A stretch of 33,291 bases of DNA from Gemmataceae bacterium. Its GTDB lineage: Bacteria > Planctomycetota > Planctomycetia > Gemmatales > Gemmataceae. A program made the position numbers and the translations under genes. A model generated the notes under the pieces. It ran no database searches, had not been told where the DNA came from, and saw nothing but the letters and a program-made list of their open reading frames with translations. This document shows, piece by piece, positions 23,929 through 32,135 of the stretch (its first letter is position 1; the number at the start of each line of letters is the position of its first letter). The stretch spans positions 1-33,291 of the forward strand of contig JAHBXO010000052.1 of the NCBI GenBank assembly GCA_019636445.1, read 5' to 3'.

Positions 23929-24420
23929 TCAACGGGCCGATTGTACGGTCCAACCAACGGGCGACCCTTTGTGATAGGGCATTAACCCGTGGAAGGGCGG
24001 TGCAGTGAAGTCGAAAACGATCGGCAGAAACCAGCGATCGCCGTCCCAAAGCGGGAGTTCAGGCACCCTTTCGAGTTCGAACCAGTCGAGAGTGCCTTCG
24101 GAATTACTTTTGGCGGGGGTGCCGGTGAAATCGAAGATGCGGAAGAGAAAGCCGAACCAGTCCTCCCCGTTTTTGCCGAATCCCGGCCAGGAGACCGTAC
24201 CCGCAAGTTGGACGTCACCGCACTCAATCCCGGCCTCCTCCCGAATCTCGCGGCGGATACCCGTCACGATGTCTTCGTTCGGTTCCAGCTTGCCGCCCAG
24301 ACCGTTGTATTTGCCCAAGTGCGCGTCGCCGGCGCGAGCGTTCCGATGGACCAACAAGACCTTTCGGCGGTCCGGCGAGAAAACGTAACCCAGTGTGGCC
24401 AGGATCGGCGTGTACGGCAT
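23929..24420 (-). CDS. NUDIX hydrolase, MutT/MTH1-like
   Basis: A 163-residue pyrophosphohydrolase with a perfect Nudix box: G43-x5-E49-x7-R57-E58-I59-x-E61-E62-x-G64-I65, binding Mg2+ for nucleoside-diphosphate cleavage. The preceding RKVLLVHRNARAG and GKYNGLGGKLEPNE are close to 8-oxo-dGTP hydrolases of the NUDT1 type, and DWFELERVPELPLWDGDRWF continues that pattern. Clean-up of oxidised nucleotides is therefore the likely role, though substrates in this family are hard to predict. The ATG overlaps the stop of the upstream small gene as TGATG, so the two are coupled. Confidence 0.88.
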   Translation of the reverse strand: MPYTPILATLGYVFSPDRRKVLLVHRNARAGDAHLGKYNGLGGKLEPNEDIVTGIRREIREEAGIECGDVQLAGTVSWPGFGKNGEDWFGFLFRIFDFTGTPAKSNSEGTLDWFELERVPELPLWDGDRWFLPIVFDFTAPPFHGLMPYHKGSPVGWTVQSAR

Positions 24421-24704
24421 CAGCGCAGGTCCTCGATCGTCGGCGGATCGGTCCACTCGGCCAGGATCTTTCGTACATCGGCGAGGTCAGCTTCCTTAAC
24501 CCCTTCGCGGCGCTGGTAACGTCGTTCGAGGGCTTCAAGCAGCGTTTCCCACATCGCACGCGTCGGCGACACGTCGAGCGACCAATCTTCGCGCCGCTTC
24601 GTCCGCGCCTTGAACCGCCACCGCCGCGCGAACTTTTCGGCCGCGACGAATCGGCGCTCGCCCGTGTCGGGATCGGTCTCGGTCCATTGCACTTCCACGC
24701 TCAT
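24420..24704 (-). CDS. Small charged protein of unknown function, coupled to the NUDIX gene
   Basis: A 94-residue protein with no signal peptide or membrane segment. It is strongly charged: a basic centre (FARRWRFKARTKRRED) and a helical second half (WETLLEALERRYQRREGVKE), ending in PPTIEDLR. I recognise no family. The stop overlaps the NUDIX start as TGATG. I chose ATG 24704; ATG 24716 would add four residues, and neither has a clear ribosome-binding site. The 41-base gap to the divergent WD40 gene must hold both promoters, or these messages are leaderless. Confidence 0.7.
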   Translation of the reverse strand: MSVEVQWTETDPDTGERRFVAAEKFARRWRFKARTKRREDWSLDVSPTRAMWETLLEALERRYQRREGVKEADLADVRKILAEWTDPPTIEDLR

Positions 24705-24745
24705 TACAATCAACATACCGTTGATGCCGTTCAAGGACGACCGCG

Positions 24746-25612
24746 ATGCAGTTTCTGAAACATTCGGCTGCCGTCTCGGCACTCGCATTCTCGCCGGATG
24801 GCACTACCCTGGCGATTGGCGGTCGCGATGGTTCGGTCGTTCTTCATGAAGTCGAAGGAATCCCGATCGGCGAGTTGGCGAACACGCCGATCCTAGCCCT
24901 CGCGTTCGATCCGGGCGGCACCCGCGTCTACCTCGCCGGCCCCGGCGGGTGGTTCGGCTGCGAACGGCGCGCCGATGGCCAGTGGAATTTTCAGGTGCCC
25001 AAGGAATCCGTACCGGCAACGTCGCTGGCGTTCCTTGACGACGACGTACTCGCCATCGGCATCGGCGATCGGATGAAGCCGATGCCGGGTCTGCTCGAAC
25101 TGCGGAACGTGACTTCCAGCCGCCGACTCGAGCCGCATTTCCGCGAGCCGACCGGCGTGCGTTCCCTCGCGACGCATCCCGCGTCCCGCACCGTCGCCTG
25201 GACCAGCGCCGGCAAACGCCTGAGCGTTTGGCCGACCCAAATGCTCGAGCCGCGCACCCTCGGCCTCGCGCATGCGGTGCCGGCCCTCGCCTTCCACCCC
25301 GATGGCGAGCGCCTCGCCGTTGCCCAGGAATGGTCCATCGCGATCTTCGACCCGCGTACACTCGACAACATGCGGACTTTGAAAGGCCATACGGGCCGCG
25401 TGACCGCCGTCGCCTTCAGCCCCGATGGTCGGAGAATGGCCTCGGCAAGTTGGGATCAAACCGTCCGCTATTGGGACCTCGATCACGGAACGCCCCGCGC
25501 GACGTTCGACTGGGGCATCGGCCGTGTGACTTGCCTCGTGTTTGCGCCGGACGGACTTCGCCTCGCGGCCGGCGGCGAGTCCGGTACGATTGTCATTGTC
25601 GATGTGGAATGA
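24746..25612 (+). CDS. WD40-repeat protein, single propeller
   Basis: A 288-residue cytosolic protein built of about seven WD40 repeats and little else, enough for one beta-propeller. Clear repeats are VSALAFSPDGTTLAIGGRDG near the start, LALAFDPGGTRVYLAG, ALAFHPDGERLAVAQ, then GHTGRVTAVAFSPDGRRMAS with WDQTVRYWDLD, and VTCLVFAPDGLRLAAGG at the end. Such propellers act as protein-binding platforms; no enzyme domain is attached, unlike the kinase-WD40 fusions often seen in planctomycetes. AAGGA lies nine bases before the ATG. It diverges from the small-protein/NUDIX operon and abuts the next gene stop-to-stop in the palindrome TGATCA. Confidence 0.88.
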   Translation: MQFLKHSAAVSALAFSPDGTTLAIGGRDGSVVLHEVEGIPIGELANTPILALAFDPGGTRVYLAGPGGWFGCERRADGQWNFQVPKESVPATSLAFLDDDVLAIGIGDRMKPMPGLLELRNVTSSRRLEPHFREPTGVRSLATHPASRTVAWTSAGKRLSVWPTQMLEPRTLGLAHAVPALAFHPDGERLAVAQEWSIAIFDPRTLDNMRTLKGHTGRVTAVAFSPDGRRMASASWDQTVRYWDLDHGTPRATFDWGIGRVTCLVFAPDGLRLAAGGESGTIVIVDVE

Positions 25613-26446
25613 TCAATCGCCAGCATCCACGAAGACATCCACGTCCCGCACCCACGCCACGAATAGCACCTTCAGAAACAATTGCACGTCGAGAACGCCT
25701 TCGTCCGACTCAACAGGCCCCAGTGCGAGTCTGGCCCGCTTGGCGCGGTCGGTCGGTTCGAGCCGCGTCACCTTCGCCATCTCGTCGAGGGATTTTGGAA
25801 CGACGTCGTCCACCTTCACCGTCCCGAACCAGAACAAGACGTTCAGGCTTTGCCACGGTGCGAGGCGACCCTTCGCCAGCAGCAGAGGCTGCAGCAATTC
25901 GTCGCCGGTCAACTCGGACTTTCCGTAGGCGTTCTTCGGCAGAGTGCGGCTCAAACCGGGGAACGCCTCCACCCAGCCACGCGTGCGGAAGTCCCGGGTG
26001 CGCTCGCCGTCGATCGTCTCTTCGGCCAGCGTCTCGAGACATAGCGCCCCGCCAAGCGTATCGGGCGGTAACACGTGGTCGAGCAGCCAACGCTCCGCGC
26101 TTTTCCGGATGGGAAAACGGATCGGGACCGAACACCCAAAGGGGCCGCGCGTCGCGTTCGCCGGGCAGTTCGTGCAGATCGGCACGTGCGGCTCGAGCGC
26201 CGTCAACTCCAGTTCCAACCGGCCGAGAGTCGAGACGCGCTCCACCGCGTCGCCGTCCACCATTCGCATCACGCGCACGTCGAGATCAACCGTCAGTTGG
26301 TCTGGCCGCGTGCTGGACCGAACCTGCTGCACACGCCGTTGGACCGCCAGCAAGTCTATGAGCGATTCCGTCCCGCCGCGCAGGTCCCCGCCGCCGAGGT
26401 CTCGCTTCGGCCGACAGGGAAAGTCGATCATCGTTTCGAGGGCCAT
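25613..26446 (-). CDS. Protein of unknown function with a CxxCPAN...GC motif
   Basis: A 277-residue soluble protein that I cannot name. In its middle, PICTNCPAN (Cys91, Cys94) followed by RGPFGC (Cys105) and VPIRFPI makes a compact three-cysteine site that could bind a metal; a similar CPAN-type motif occurs, as far as I recall, in unknown proteins of cyanobacteria and myxobacteria. A helical stretch (AERWLLDHVLP) follows. The C-terminal 80 residues look like two strands around a charged helix and end VAWVRDVDVFVD. It starts one base after the stop of the DUF6065 gene and is thus its operon partner. A role together with that protein is likely but undefined. Confidence 0.75.
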   Translation of the reverse strand: MALETMIDFPCRPKRDLGGGDLRGGTESLIDLLAVQRRVQQVRSSTRPDQLTVDLDVRVMRMVDGDAVERVSTLGRLELELTALEPHVPICTNCPANATRGPFGCSVPIRFPIRKSAERWLLDHVLPPDTLGGALCLETLAEETIDGERTRDFRTRGWVEAFPGLSRTLPKNAYGKSELTGDELLQPLLLAKGRLAPWQSLNVLFWFGTVKVDDVVPKSLDEMAKVTRLEPTDRAKRARLALGPVESDEGVLDVQLFLKVLFVAWVRDVDVFVDAGD

Positions 26447-26447
26447 G

Positions 26448-27194
26448 TTACTCTTCGACTTGGAAGTCCTGGATTTCCAGCTTCGTCTGATGCCCGTCGA
26501 ACGTGCCGCCCTCGGACTGCTTCCCCTGGAAGTAGTCCTTCTGCCAGCCTCGCTTCACCGCTTCCGGGTCCTTTGTGTTCAGCCCCGTGAGGAAACTCGA
26601 TCGACTCGCCTCCCACGCCCGGTACTTCGCGTTCAGTTCTTCATTCTTCGTCAACGGCGTCGTGATCGGGTTCAAGTGCTCCGCAAATCCCCGCGGCACC
26701 GGCACAACCATACACACGGGCTCGCCGGCCGAAAAACGGATCCACTCCCCCGGCCGCGTCACTTTCCAATTCATCGTGAAGGTGCTGAACGCCCAGTCAG
26801 TCTCGATGACGCCTTCGAGCGCCTGGATGCCGTCCTTCGGCATGTTGCTCGGCCCCTTCACCCACAGGTTGACACCCGGCGGCGTGCGAAACAGATAGGG
26901 CAACGAGAAGGTGAGCACGCCGAAGCCGAAGTGCGTGGTGACGGACGGATCGACCTGGTCGAGGTACCGCAACTGGATGTCGGACTTGTCATTTCCACCG
27001 TACCAGTACAGCTCGAATGTACAGGGGCAGGTCAGGAACCAGCCGTTCTGGTTCGCGATATTGAGCGGTAGACAGCGGTACGCGAAGCGCTGCGACGTGG
27101 CGTCCATCCAGTCTCGCTCGATGGGCGCTTTAATGAGGCCCATGTTCGGCGGATTATTGATGCGATACGCGTAGAAATTCTGTTCGTCGGCCAT
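26448..27194 (-). CDS. DUF6065 family protein
   Basis: A 248-residue protein without signal or membrane segment. The region NPPNMGLIKAPIERDWMD followed by RFAYRCLPLNIANQNGW and CTFELYWYGG is what I recall of DUF6065, a bacterial family of unknown function; the assignment is from memory. A central part with GVLTFSLPYLFRTPPGVNLW and WAFSTFTMNWKVTRPGEWI looks like a double-stranded beta fold, and the C-terminus has FDGHQTKLEIQDF. The ATG at 27194 is preferred over a GTG at 27224, which would add 10 poorly conserved-looking residues. It is the first gene of an operon with the CxxCPAN protein. The gap to the next plus-strand gene is 272 bases. Confidence 0.78.
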   Translation of the reverse strand: MADEQNFYAYRINNPPNMGLIKAPIERDWMDATSQRFAYRCLPLNIANQNGWFLTCPCTFELYWYGGNDKSDIQLRYLDQVDPSVTTHFGFGVLTFSLPYLFRTPPGVNLWVKGPSNMPKDGIQALEGVIETDWAFSTFTMNWKVTRPGEWIRFSAGEPVCMVVPVPRGFAEHLNPITTPLTKNEELNAKYRAWEASRSSFLTGLNTKDPEAVKRGWQKDYFQGKQSEGGTFDGHQTKLEIQDFQVEE

Positions 27195-27466
27195 CGTCTC
27201 GCTCTCGGTTCGGGATGCCGGCACTGTAACGATATGCCGATGCCGGGGAAAGCCGGGGTTATCGAAGTTTGTCGCGTGGCGGTCCCTTTGCAGCCTTCTT
27301 GAAATCTGAACATTCGCGTCTCGACTGAAACACTGTCGGAATCTCCTTCAAACCGGTTCCGAATTTAACAATTTCAACGATTTTCCTGATTCTACTGCCT
27401 CAGAGTTTTTATTAAGACTGACTTTGCTGTGAGGCGAATTTCATTGCTCCAGTGGAGTCTTTCGAC

Positions 27467-28336
27467 ATGCTCGCCCTGCGAAAATGGATTCTCGTGATCG
27501 GCCTCGCCGTGCTCGCGTGTGGCGATGTCAAGGCTGACTTCGTCGTCGGCCTTGTTGGCGGCAGCCAACTCGTCACCTTTGACATCGCGACCCCCGGCAC
27601 GCTCACCGCGCCGGTCGCCATTACCGGCCTGCGTTCCGACGAAACCATCATCGGCATTGATTTCCGCCCGGCCACCCCAAACACGCTCGTCGGCGTCGGC
27701 AACCTCGGCGGTAGCGGGTACGTCTACAGCATCGACGTCGCCACCGGCGTCGCCACCGCCATCAACACCAGCGGCTTCACGCTCACCGGCAATTCCTTCG
27801 GCGTCGACTTCAACCCCGTCCCTAATGCCCTCCGGATCGTCAGCGATGCCGGGCAGAACCTTCGCATCACCGCCGGTGGCACTGGCACCGTGTTTAACGA
27901 CACGACGCTCTCTGAGACTGGTATCGTCGCGGCAGCCTACAGCAACAATTTCGCCGGTACCACCGTCACCACGCTTTACAATTTGAACGCCGAAACCGGC
28001 TCGCTCGTCCGCCAGGGCGGACTCAACGGACCGCCCTCCCCCAACGGCGGTGCCATCACCACCATCGGCTCGCTCGGCGTCGATTTCTCCAACGCCGGTT
28101 TCGACATTTCCGGCAACGACGGCACCGCCTACGCCGTGCTCACAACGGGTAACGGCAGCGGGAGTGGCCTGTACACGATTGATCTTGCCACCGGCCAGGC
28201 CACGCTCGTTGGCGATTTCGGTGAGGACATCGTGCAGGACCTCGCCGTCCAGCAAGTGCCCGCTCCCGCCGGCGCCTTGCTGCTCGCGCTCGGCCTCGCC
28301 GGCCTCGCCGCTGCCCGTCGCCGCATCACCAGTTAA
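27467..28336 (+). CDS. DUF4394 protein with PEP-CTERM-type sorting signal
   Basis: A 289-residue exported protein. A signal peptide (about 1-23) is followed by a DUF4394 propeller-like domain with repeats such as VGLVGGSQLVTFDIATPG, GIDFRPATPNTLVGVG, YSIDVATGVATAI and YTIDLATGQATLVGDFG. The end holds VPAPAG, a hydrophobic helix and AARRR, the three-part layout of PEP-CTERM signals that an exosortase cuts; VPAPA replaces the usual VPEPS. The start at 27467 has GGAG nine bases upstream; a GTG at 27452 is the alternative. No exosortase is in the window. A good intrinsic terminator follows 27 bases after the stop. Confidence 0.88.
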   Translation: MLALRKWILVIGLAVLACGDVKADFVVGLVGGSQLVTFDIATPGTLTAPVAITGLRSDETIIGIDFRPATPNTLVGVGNLGGSGYVYSIDVATGVATAINTSGFTLTGNSFGVDFNPVPNALRIVSDAGQNLRITAGGTGTVFNDTTLSETGIVAAAYSNNFAGTTVTTLYNLNAETGSLVRQGGLNGPPSPNGGAITTIGSLGVDFSNAGFDISGNDGTAYAVLTTGNGSGSGLYTIDLATGQATLVGDFGEDIVQDLAVQQVPAPAGALLLALGLAGLAAARRRITS

Positions 28337-28362
28337 GTCACGAACCTCTTCGTGCTTACCAT

Positions 28363-28387
28363 TCGGCCGACCCATCGGGTCGGCCGA
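28363..28387 (+). terminator. Intrinsic terminator after the PEP-CTERM gene
   Basis: TCGGCCGACCC (28363-28373) and GGGTCGGCCGA (28377-28387) form a perfect 11-bp stem with a 3-base loop, followed by TTCCATTTC. It lies 27 bases after the stop and 90 bases before the lptB start, so it separates the two genes. Confidence 0.8.
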
Positions 28388-28476
28388 TTCCATTTCAGCT
28401 CGGCTTGTTCCGTTCACCGCAACACGGTAAAACCCGGTCCTCGAATTGGGTGGCAGTGCGCGCCGGGGAATCGACC

Positions 28477-29910
28477 ATGGCCTTGCTGGACGTTCGCGGG
28501 TTGGTGAAACGCTTCGGCTCGCGGACCGTCGTCAACGGCGTGTCGTTCGACGTGAACGCCGGCGAGGTCGTCGGTCTCCTTGGCCCCAACGGTGCCGGCA
28601 AGACCACCAGCTTCCGCATGGCCACCGGGCAAATCACGCCGAACAGCGGCACCGTCCTCTTCGCCGGGCACGACGTCACCAACCTGCCGATGTTCCGCCG
28701 CGCCCGCCTCGGCATGGGTTACCTCTCCCAGGAACAAAGCATCTTCAAGAAGCTCACGGTCGAGCAGAATATCCTTGCGATCCTCGAAGCACTGCCGAAA
28801 AGCCGGTCCCTGGGCCGGGCCCTCACGCGCACCGAGCGATGGGACCGCACGGATCAGGCACTAACACGGTTCAATCTCCAGCACGTACGCAAGAATCCGT
28901 CAGCCCGCTGTTCCGGCGGCGAAAAGCGCCGGCTCGAGATCGCCCGCTGTCTGGTCTGCGAACCGCTGCTCATCCTGCTGGACGAACCGTTCGCCGCCGT
29001 CGACCCGCTGACGACCGAGGACATCCGGCACAACATCCGGGACCTGGCCCGCGAAGGGATCGGCGTGCTGCTGACCGACCACAACGTCCGCGAAGTGCTG
29101 AAGATCACCGACCGCAGCTATCTCATCAAGGACGGCACGGTGGTGGTTCACGGCACGCCGGAGGAAATCAAGCGAAACCCGGTGGCAATCCGCGAGTATC
29201 TCGGCAACACCTTCGCGGACGAGGGCTACGTGCCGCTCGTGCCGACACCGCCGCAAATCCCGGTCTCCGCGACGACACGGCTGGTGCCTCCGGCGCCAGC
29301 CCCGCACACGGTCCCGCCAACGGTGATTCTCGATCCGTATTTGCCTGCGAACGCGAGCCAACGGCCGGACGACGACCCGCCTCCGCCGACCGAACCGAAC
29401 GGTCCGCGACCGACGACGAAGCCCGCGCCGATCCCGGTGGCGCCGGTGCTCGTGACCGCGAAGCCGCCGACCGCGACGATTCGGGACGAAGCACCGTTGA
29501 TACTCCAGCCGGCACCGCCGCCGCAACCGGCGCTAGGGCCGCCCGTGATGCCCCCGATGCGCCCCGCGTCCAATGCCGCGCCGCTCTTCGGCTCGACCGG
29601 CCCCGGCGCGTTCAGCCAGCCTACACGTCAGCTCCTCGAACTGGAAAAGCTTCGCCGCTTCGCCGACCAACTCGCCACCGACGACTGGCAAACCGGTTGG
29701 CACGAGCTGGCGGCGAAAGGCACCGACGCGATCCCGGCGCTGTTGGAATCGCTCGAGCGCCGCGAACCGAACGCCCGCCACCTCGCGTTCCGCCTGTTGG
29801 AGCAAGTGACGGGGCAAACGCTCGATTTCCAGGCCGACGCGACGGACGACGTCCGCCTGCGCCAGATCGCGCACCTGCGCGTGATGTTCGAGACACGACG
29901 GGCGGCGTGA
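28477..29910 (+). CDS. lptB: LptB-like ABC ATPase with Pro-rich linker and HEAT-like C-terminal domain
   Basis: The first 248 of 477 residues are an ABC ATPase very close to LptB, which drives lipopolysaccharide transport to the outer membrane. Seen are Walker A GPNGAGKTT (36-44), GYLSQEQSIFKKLTV with the Q-loop, signature CSGGEKRRLEIAR (145 on), Walker B LLILLDEPFAAVDP and LLTDHNVREVL with the switch His, ending REYLGNTF as LptB does. E. coli LptB has 241 residues. Here a Pro/Ala/Thr linker of about 125 residues leads to a helical domain (about 378-470) with WHELAAKGTDAIPALLESL and ARHLAFRLLEQVTGQTLDF, resembling HEAT-like repeats. GGGGA precedes ATG 28477. LptC, LptA and LptFG genes are not adjacent. 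Confidence 0.9.
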   Translation: MALLDVRGLVKRFGSRTVVNGVSFDVNAGEVVGLLGPNGAGKTTSFRMATGQITPNSGTVLFAGHDVTNLPMFRRARLGMGYLSQEQSIFKKLTVEQNILAILEALPKSRSLGRALTRTERWDRTDQALTRFNLQHVRKNPSARCSGGEKRRLEIARCLVCEPLLILLDEPFAAVDPLTTEDIRHNIRDLAREGIGVLLTDHNVREVLKITDRSYLIKDGTVVVHGTPEEIKRNPVAIREYLGNTFADEGYVPLVPTPPQIPVSATTRLVPPAPAPHTVPPTVILDPYLPANASQRPDDDPPPPTEPNGPRPTTKPAPIPVAPVLVTAKPPTATIRDEAPLILQPAPPPQPALGPPVMPPMRPASNAAPLFGSTGPGAFSQPTRQLLELEKLRRFADQLATDDWQTGWHELAAKGTDAIPALLESLERREPNARHLAFRLLEQVTGQTLDFQADATDDVRLRQIAHLRVMFETRRAA

Positions 29911-29983
29911 TTCCTCGCTTGCCCGTTTCGACATTACCATTAGCATTCCCGGTGATGATCTCGATCCACGCACCGGGTGCTCC

Positions 29984-31171
29984 ATGTTCGACCTCGCCGC
30001 AGTCCAGTCCGCGATCCGCGATGCCAAGCTTGACGGCTGGCTGCTCTACGATTTCCGCGGCCTGAACGTCCTCGCCCTGCGCGTGCTCGGGCTGCCCGAA
30101 AAGAAGTTCCTCTCGCGTCGCTGGGCCTACTACGTGCCCGCGACCGGTGAGCCGAAGAAGCTTGTCCACGCCATCGAACCGGCGTCGCTCGATTCCTTAC
30201 CCGGTTCGAGCAAGACGGCATACCGCCGCTGGCAGGAATTCGAAGCCGGTGTCGGCGCGCTGCTCGCCGGCGCGAAGACCATCGCGATGGAATACACGCC
30301 GCGTAACGGCAACCCGTACATCAGCCGCGTCGACGCCGGCACGATCGAACTGGTCCGCTCCTTCGGAGTGGAAGTCGTTTCGTCCGGGGACCTGATTCAA
30401 CTCTTCGAGGCGACCTGGGACGACGAGCAGGAGAAGATGCACTTCGCGGCCGAAAAGGTGACGTCGGAAGCCTATGGCGTGGCGTACCGCTTCATCGCCG
30501 ACGAGATTCGCGTCAAGGGAAAGACGACCGAAGTGGCCGTGCAGGCACGCATCATGAAGCACTTCGCCGACAACGGCTGCACGACGTATTCGCCGCCGAT
30601 CGTCGGCGTTGGCCCGCACAGCGGCGACCCGCACTTCGATACGTCGCCGGCCACCGACGCGCCGATCGCCAAAGGGGACTTCGTGCTGATCGACCTCTGG
30701 GCGAAGCTGGACAAGCCGCGCGCGGTCTACAGCGACCTGACGCGCACGGTGTACATCGGCGAGACGGTGCCGGAAAAGTATTCGAAGATCTTCGCAATCG
30801 TCGCCTCCGCGCGGGATGCGGCGATCCAGCGGGTCAAGGACGCCTTTGCCAAGGGCGAAACGATCGTCGGCGCGACGGTGGACAATGCGTGCCGCGACGT
30901 GATCGAGGCGGCCGGCTACGGGAAATACTTCACCCACCGCACCGGCCACAACATCGGGCAGGAGGTCCACGGCAACGGGGCGCACATCGACGGACTTGAA
31001 ACGAAGGAAGACCGCAAGATCCTCAAGCGGACCTGCTTCAGCATCGAGCCTGGCATCTACCTGCCCGAATTCGGCGTGCGCAGCGAGATCAACGTCTACA
31101 TCGACGCGAAGGGGACAGTCCACGTCACGGGCGGCGCGTTGCAGACATCCATCGACACGATCAAAGTTTAG
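29984..31171 (+). CDS. M24 family metallopeptidase (Xaa-Pro aminopeptidase-like)
   Basis: A 395-residue cytosolic enzyme of the pita-bread fold. The N-terminal creatinase-like domain (about 1-150) is followed by the catalytic domain with all five dinuclear-metal ligands: Asp237 (VLIDLWAK), Asp251 (SDLTRTV), His322 (TGHNIGQEVHG), Glu355 (FSIEPGIYL) and Glu368 (RSEINVYI). This supports cleavage of an N-terminal residue before proline; creatinase or prolidase activity cannot be excluded. The ATG at 29984 starts the conserved WLLYDFRGLN region within 20 residues. It begins 73 bases after lptB on the same strand. Its last 11 bases overlap the end of the converging rarD gene. Confidence 0.9.
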   Translation: MFDLAAVQSAIRDAKLDGWLLYDFRGLNVLALRVLGLPEKKFLSRRWAYYVPATGEPKKLVHAIEPASLDSLPGSSKTAYRRWQEFEAGVGALLAGAKTIAMEYTPRNGNPYISRVDAGTIELVRSFGVEVVSSGDLIQLFEATWDDEQEKMHFAAEKVTSEAYGVAYRFIADEIRVKGKTTEVAVQARIMKHFADNGCTTYSPPIVGVGPHSGDPHFDTSPATDAPIAKGDFVLIDLWAKLDKPRAVYSDLTRTVYIGETVPEKYSKIFAIVASARDAAIQRVKDAFAKGETIVGATVDNACRDVIEAAGYGKYFTHRTGHNIGQEVHGNGAHIDGLETKEDRKILKRTCFSIEPGIYLPEFGVRSEINVYIDAKGTVHVTGGALQTSIDTIKV

Positions 31172-32114
31172 CGGCGACGCGCAGGCCCGGCGGAGCGGAG
31201 CGCGGGACCGGTATCCGTTTCCGCGTGCCCGCGTACTGCCACGCTGCGTCGCCGAGGAAGATCGCCACCGACACCCACACGCACGAGCACGCCACCCAGA
31301 CATACCATGGCGGCGATTCGCCCAGGAAGACGAGCGCGATCAGCATTTGGGTCGTCGGCGAGATGAACTGCAGGAAGCTCATCGCGACGAGCGGCAGCCG
31401 CCGGATCGACATGATGTACGTCAGGAGCGGCGCGACCGTGACGATGCCGCTGAAGGCGAGCAGCGCGTTCAACCCCCAGCTCGGCCCGAAGTGCCCTTCG
31501 CCCTTCACTCCGAGCCACGCCAGCCCACCGAGCGCGAACGGCAGCATCATCAGCGATTCGACCGTCAGCCCGCTGAGCGAATCGACGGGGATCGCCTTGC
31601 GGACGAAGCCGTAGAGGCCGAAGGTGATGGGCAGCGTGAGCGCGAGCCAGGTGAATTGCCCGGCGACGACGAACGGGAACGCCAAGCCGATGGCGATGAT
31701 GCCGAGCGCCGGGTAGTGCGCCGGCCGCAACTTTTCGCCAAGGAAGACCGTGCCGAGGAACGCGTTCACCAGCGGCAGCATGTAGTAGCCGAGGCTCCCC
31801 TCCACGACTTTGCCGACAACGGTGGCGTAGATGTAGAGCAGCCAGTTGACGGCGAGCAACGCCGAGGAAAGCAGCATGAGCAGCAGCAGCTTGCGGGAGC
31901 GGAAGACGGCGCCCAGCGGTTTCCACGTGCCGGCGATGGCCGTGATGAGCAGCATGATCGGCAACGACCAGACGATTCGGTGGGCGAGGATTTCGACGGC
32001 GGGTACGGCATGGCTTTTCAGCGCCGAGAAGTAGAGCGGCACCATCCCCCACCAGAAGTACGCGAACGTGCCGAGCAGGAATCCGGTTCGTGTACTCGCA
32101 TCCTCGTCGCTCAC
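31161..32114 (-). CDS. rarD: RarD-like EamA-family permease
   Basis: A 317-residue inner-membrane protein with ten predicted helices in two EamA repeats. GTFAYFWWGMVPLYFSALK and HRIVWSLPIMLL at the start, then NWLLYIYAT with GKVVEGSLGYYMLPLVNAFLG, and FLQFISPTTQMLIALVFLGE, are hallmarks of RarD, a group whose substrate is not known (chloramphenicol resistance was reported in a pseudomonad). The start is a GTG at 32114 with GGGAG six bases upstream. It follows the Rieske oxygenase gene by 21 bases, so the two form an operon, and it overlaps the 3' end of the M24 peptidase gene. Confidence 0.9.
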   Translation of the reverse strand: MSDEDASTRTGFLLGTFAYFWWGMVPLYFSALKSHAVPAVEILAHRIVWSLPIMLLITAIAGTWKPLGAVFRSRKLLLLMLLSSALLAVNWLLYIYATVVGKVVEGSLGYYMLPLVNAFLGTVFLGEKLRPAHYPALGIIAIGLAFPFVVAGQFTWLALTLPITFGLYGFVRKAIPVDSLSGLTVESLMMLPFALGGLAWLGVKGEGHFGPSWGLNALLAFSGIVTVAPLLTYIMSIRRLPLVAMSFLQFISPTTQMLIALVFLGESPPWYVWVACSCVWVSVAIFLGDAAWQYAGTRKRIPVPRSAPPGLRVAAKL

Positions 32115-32135
32115 GGTCGTCTCCCGGGGTTTCGA

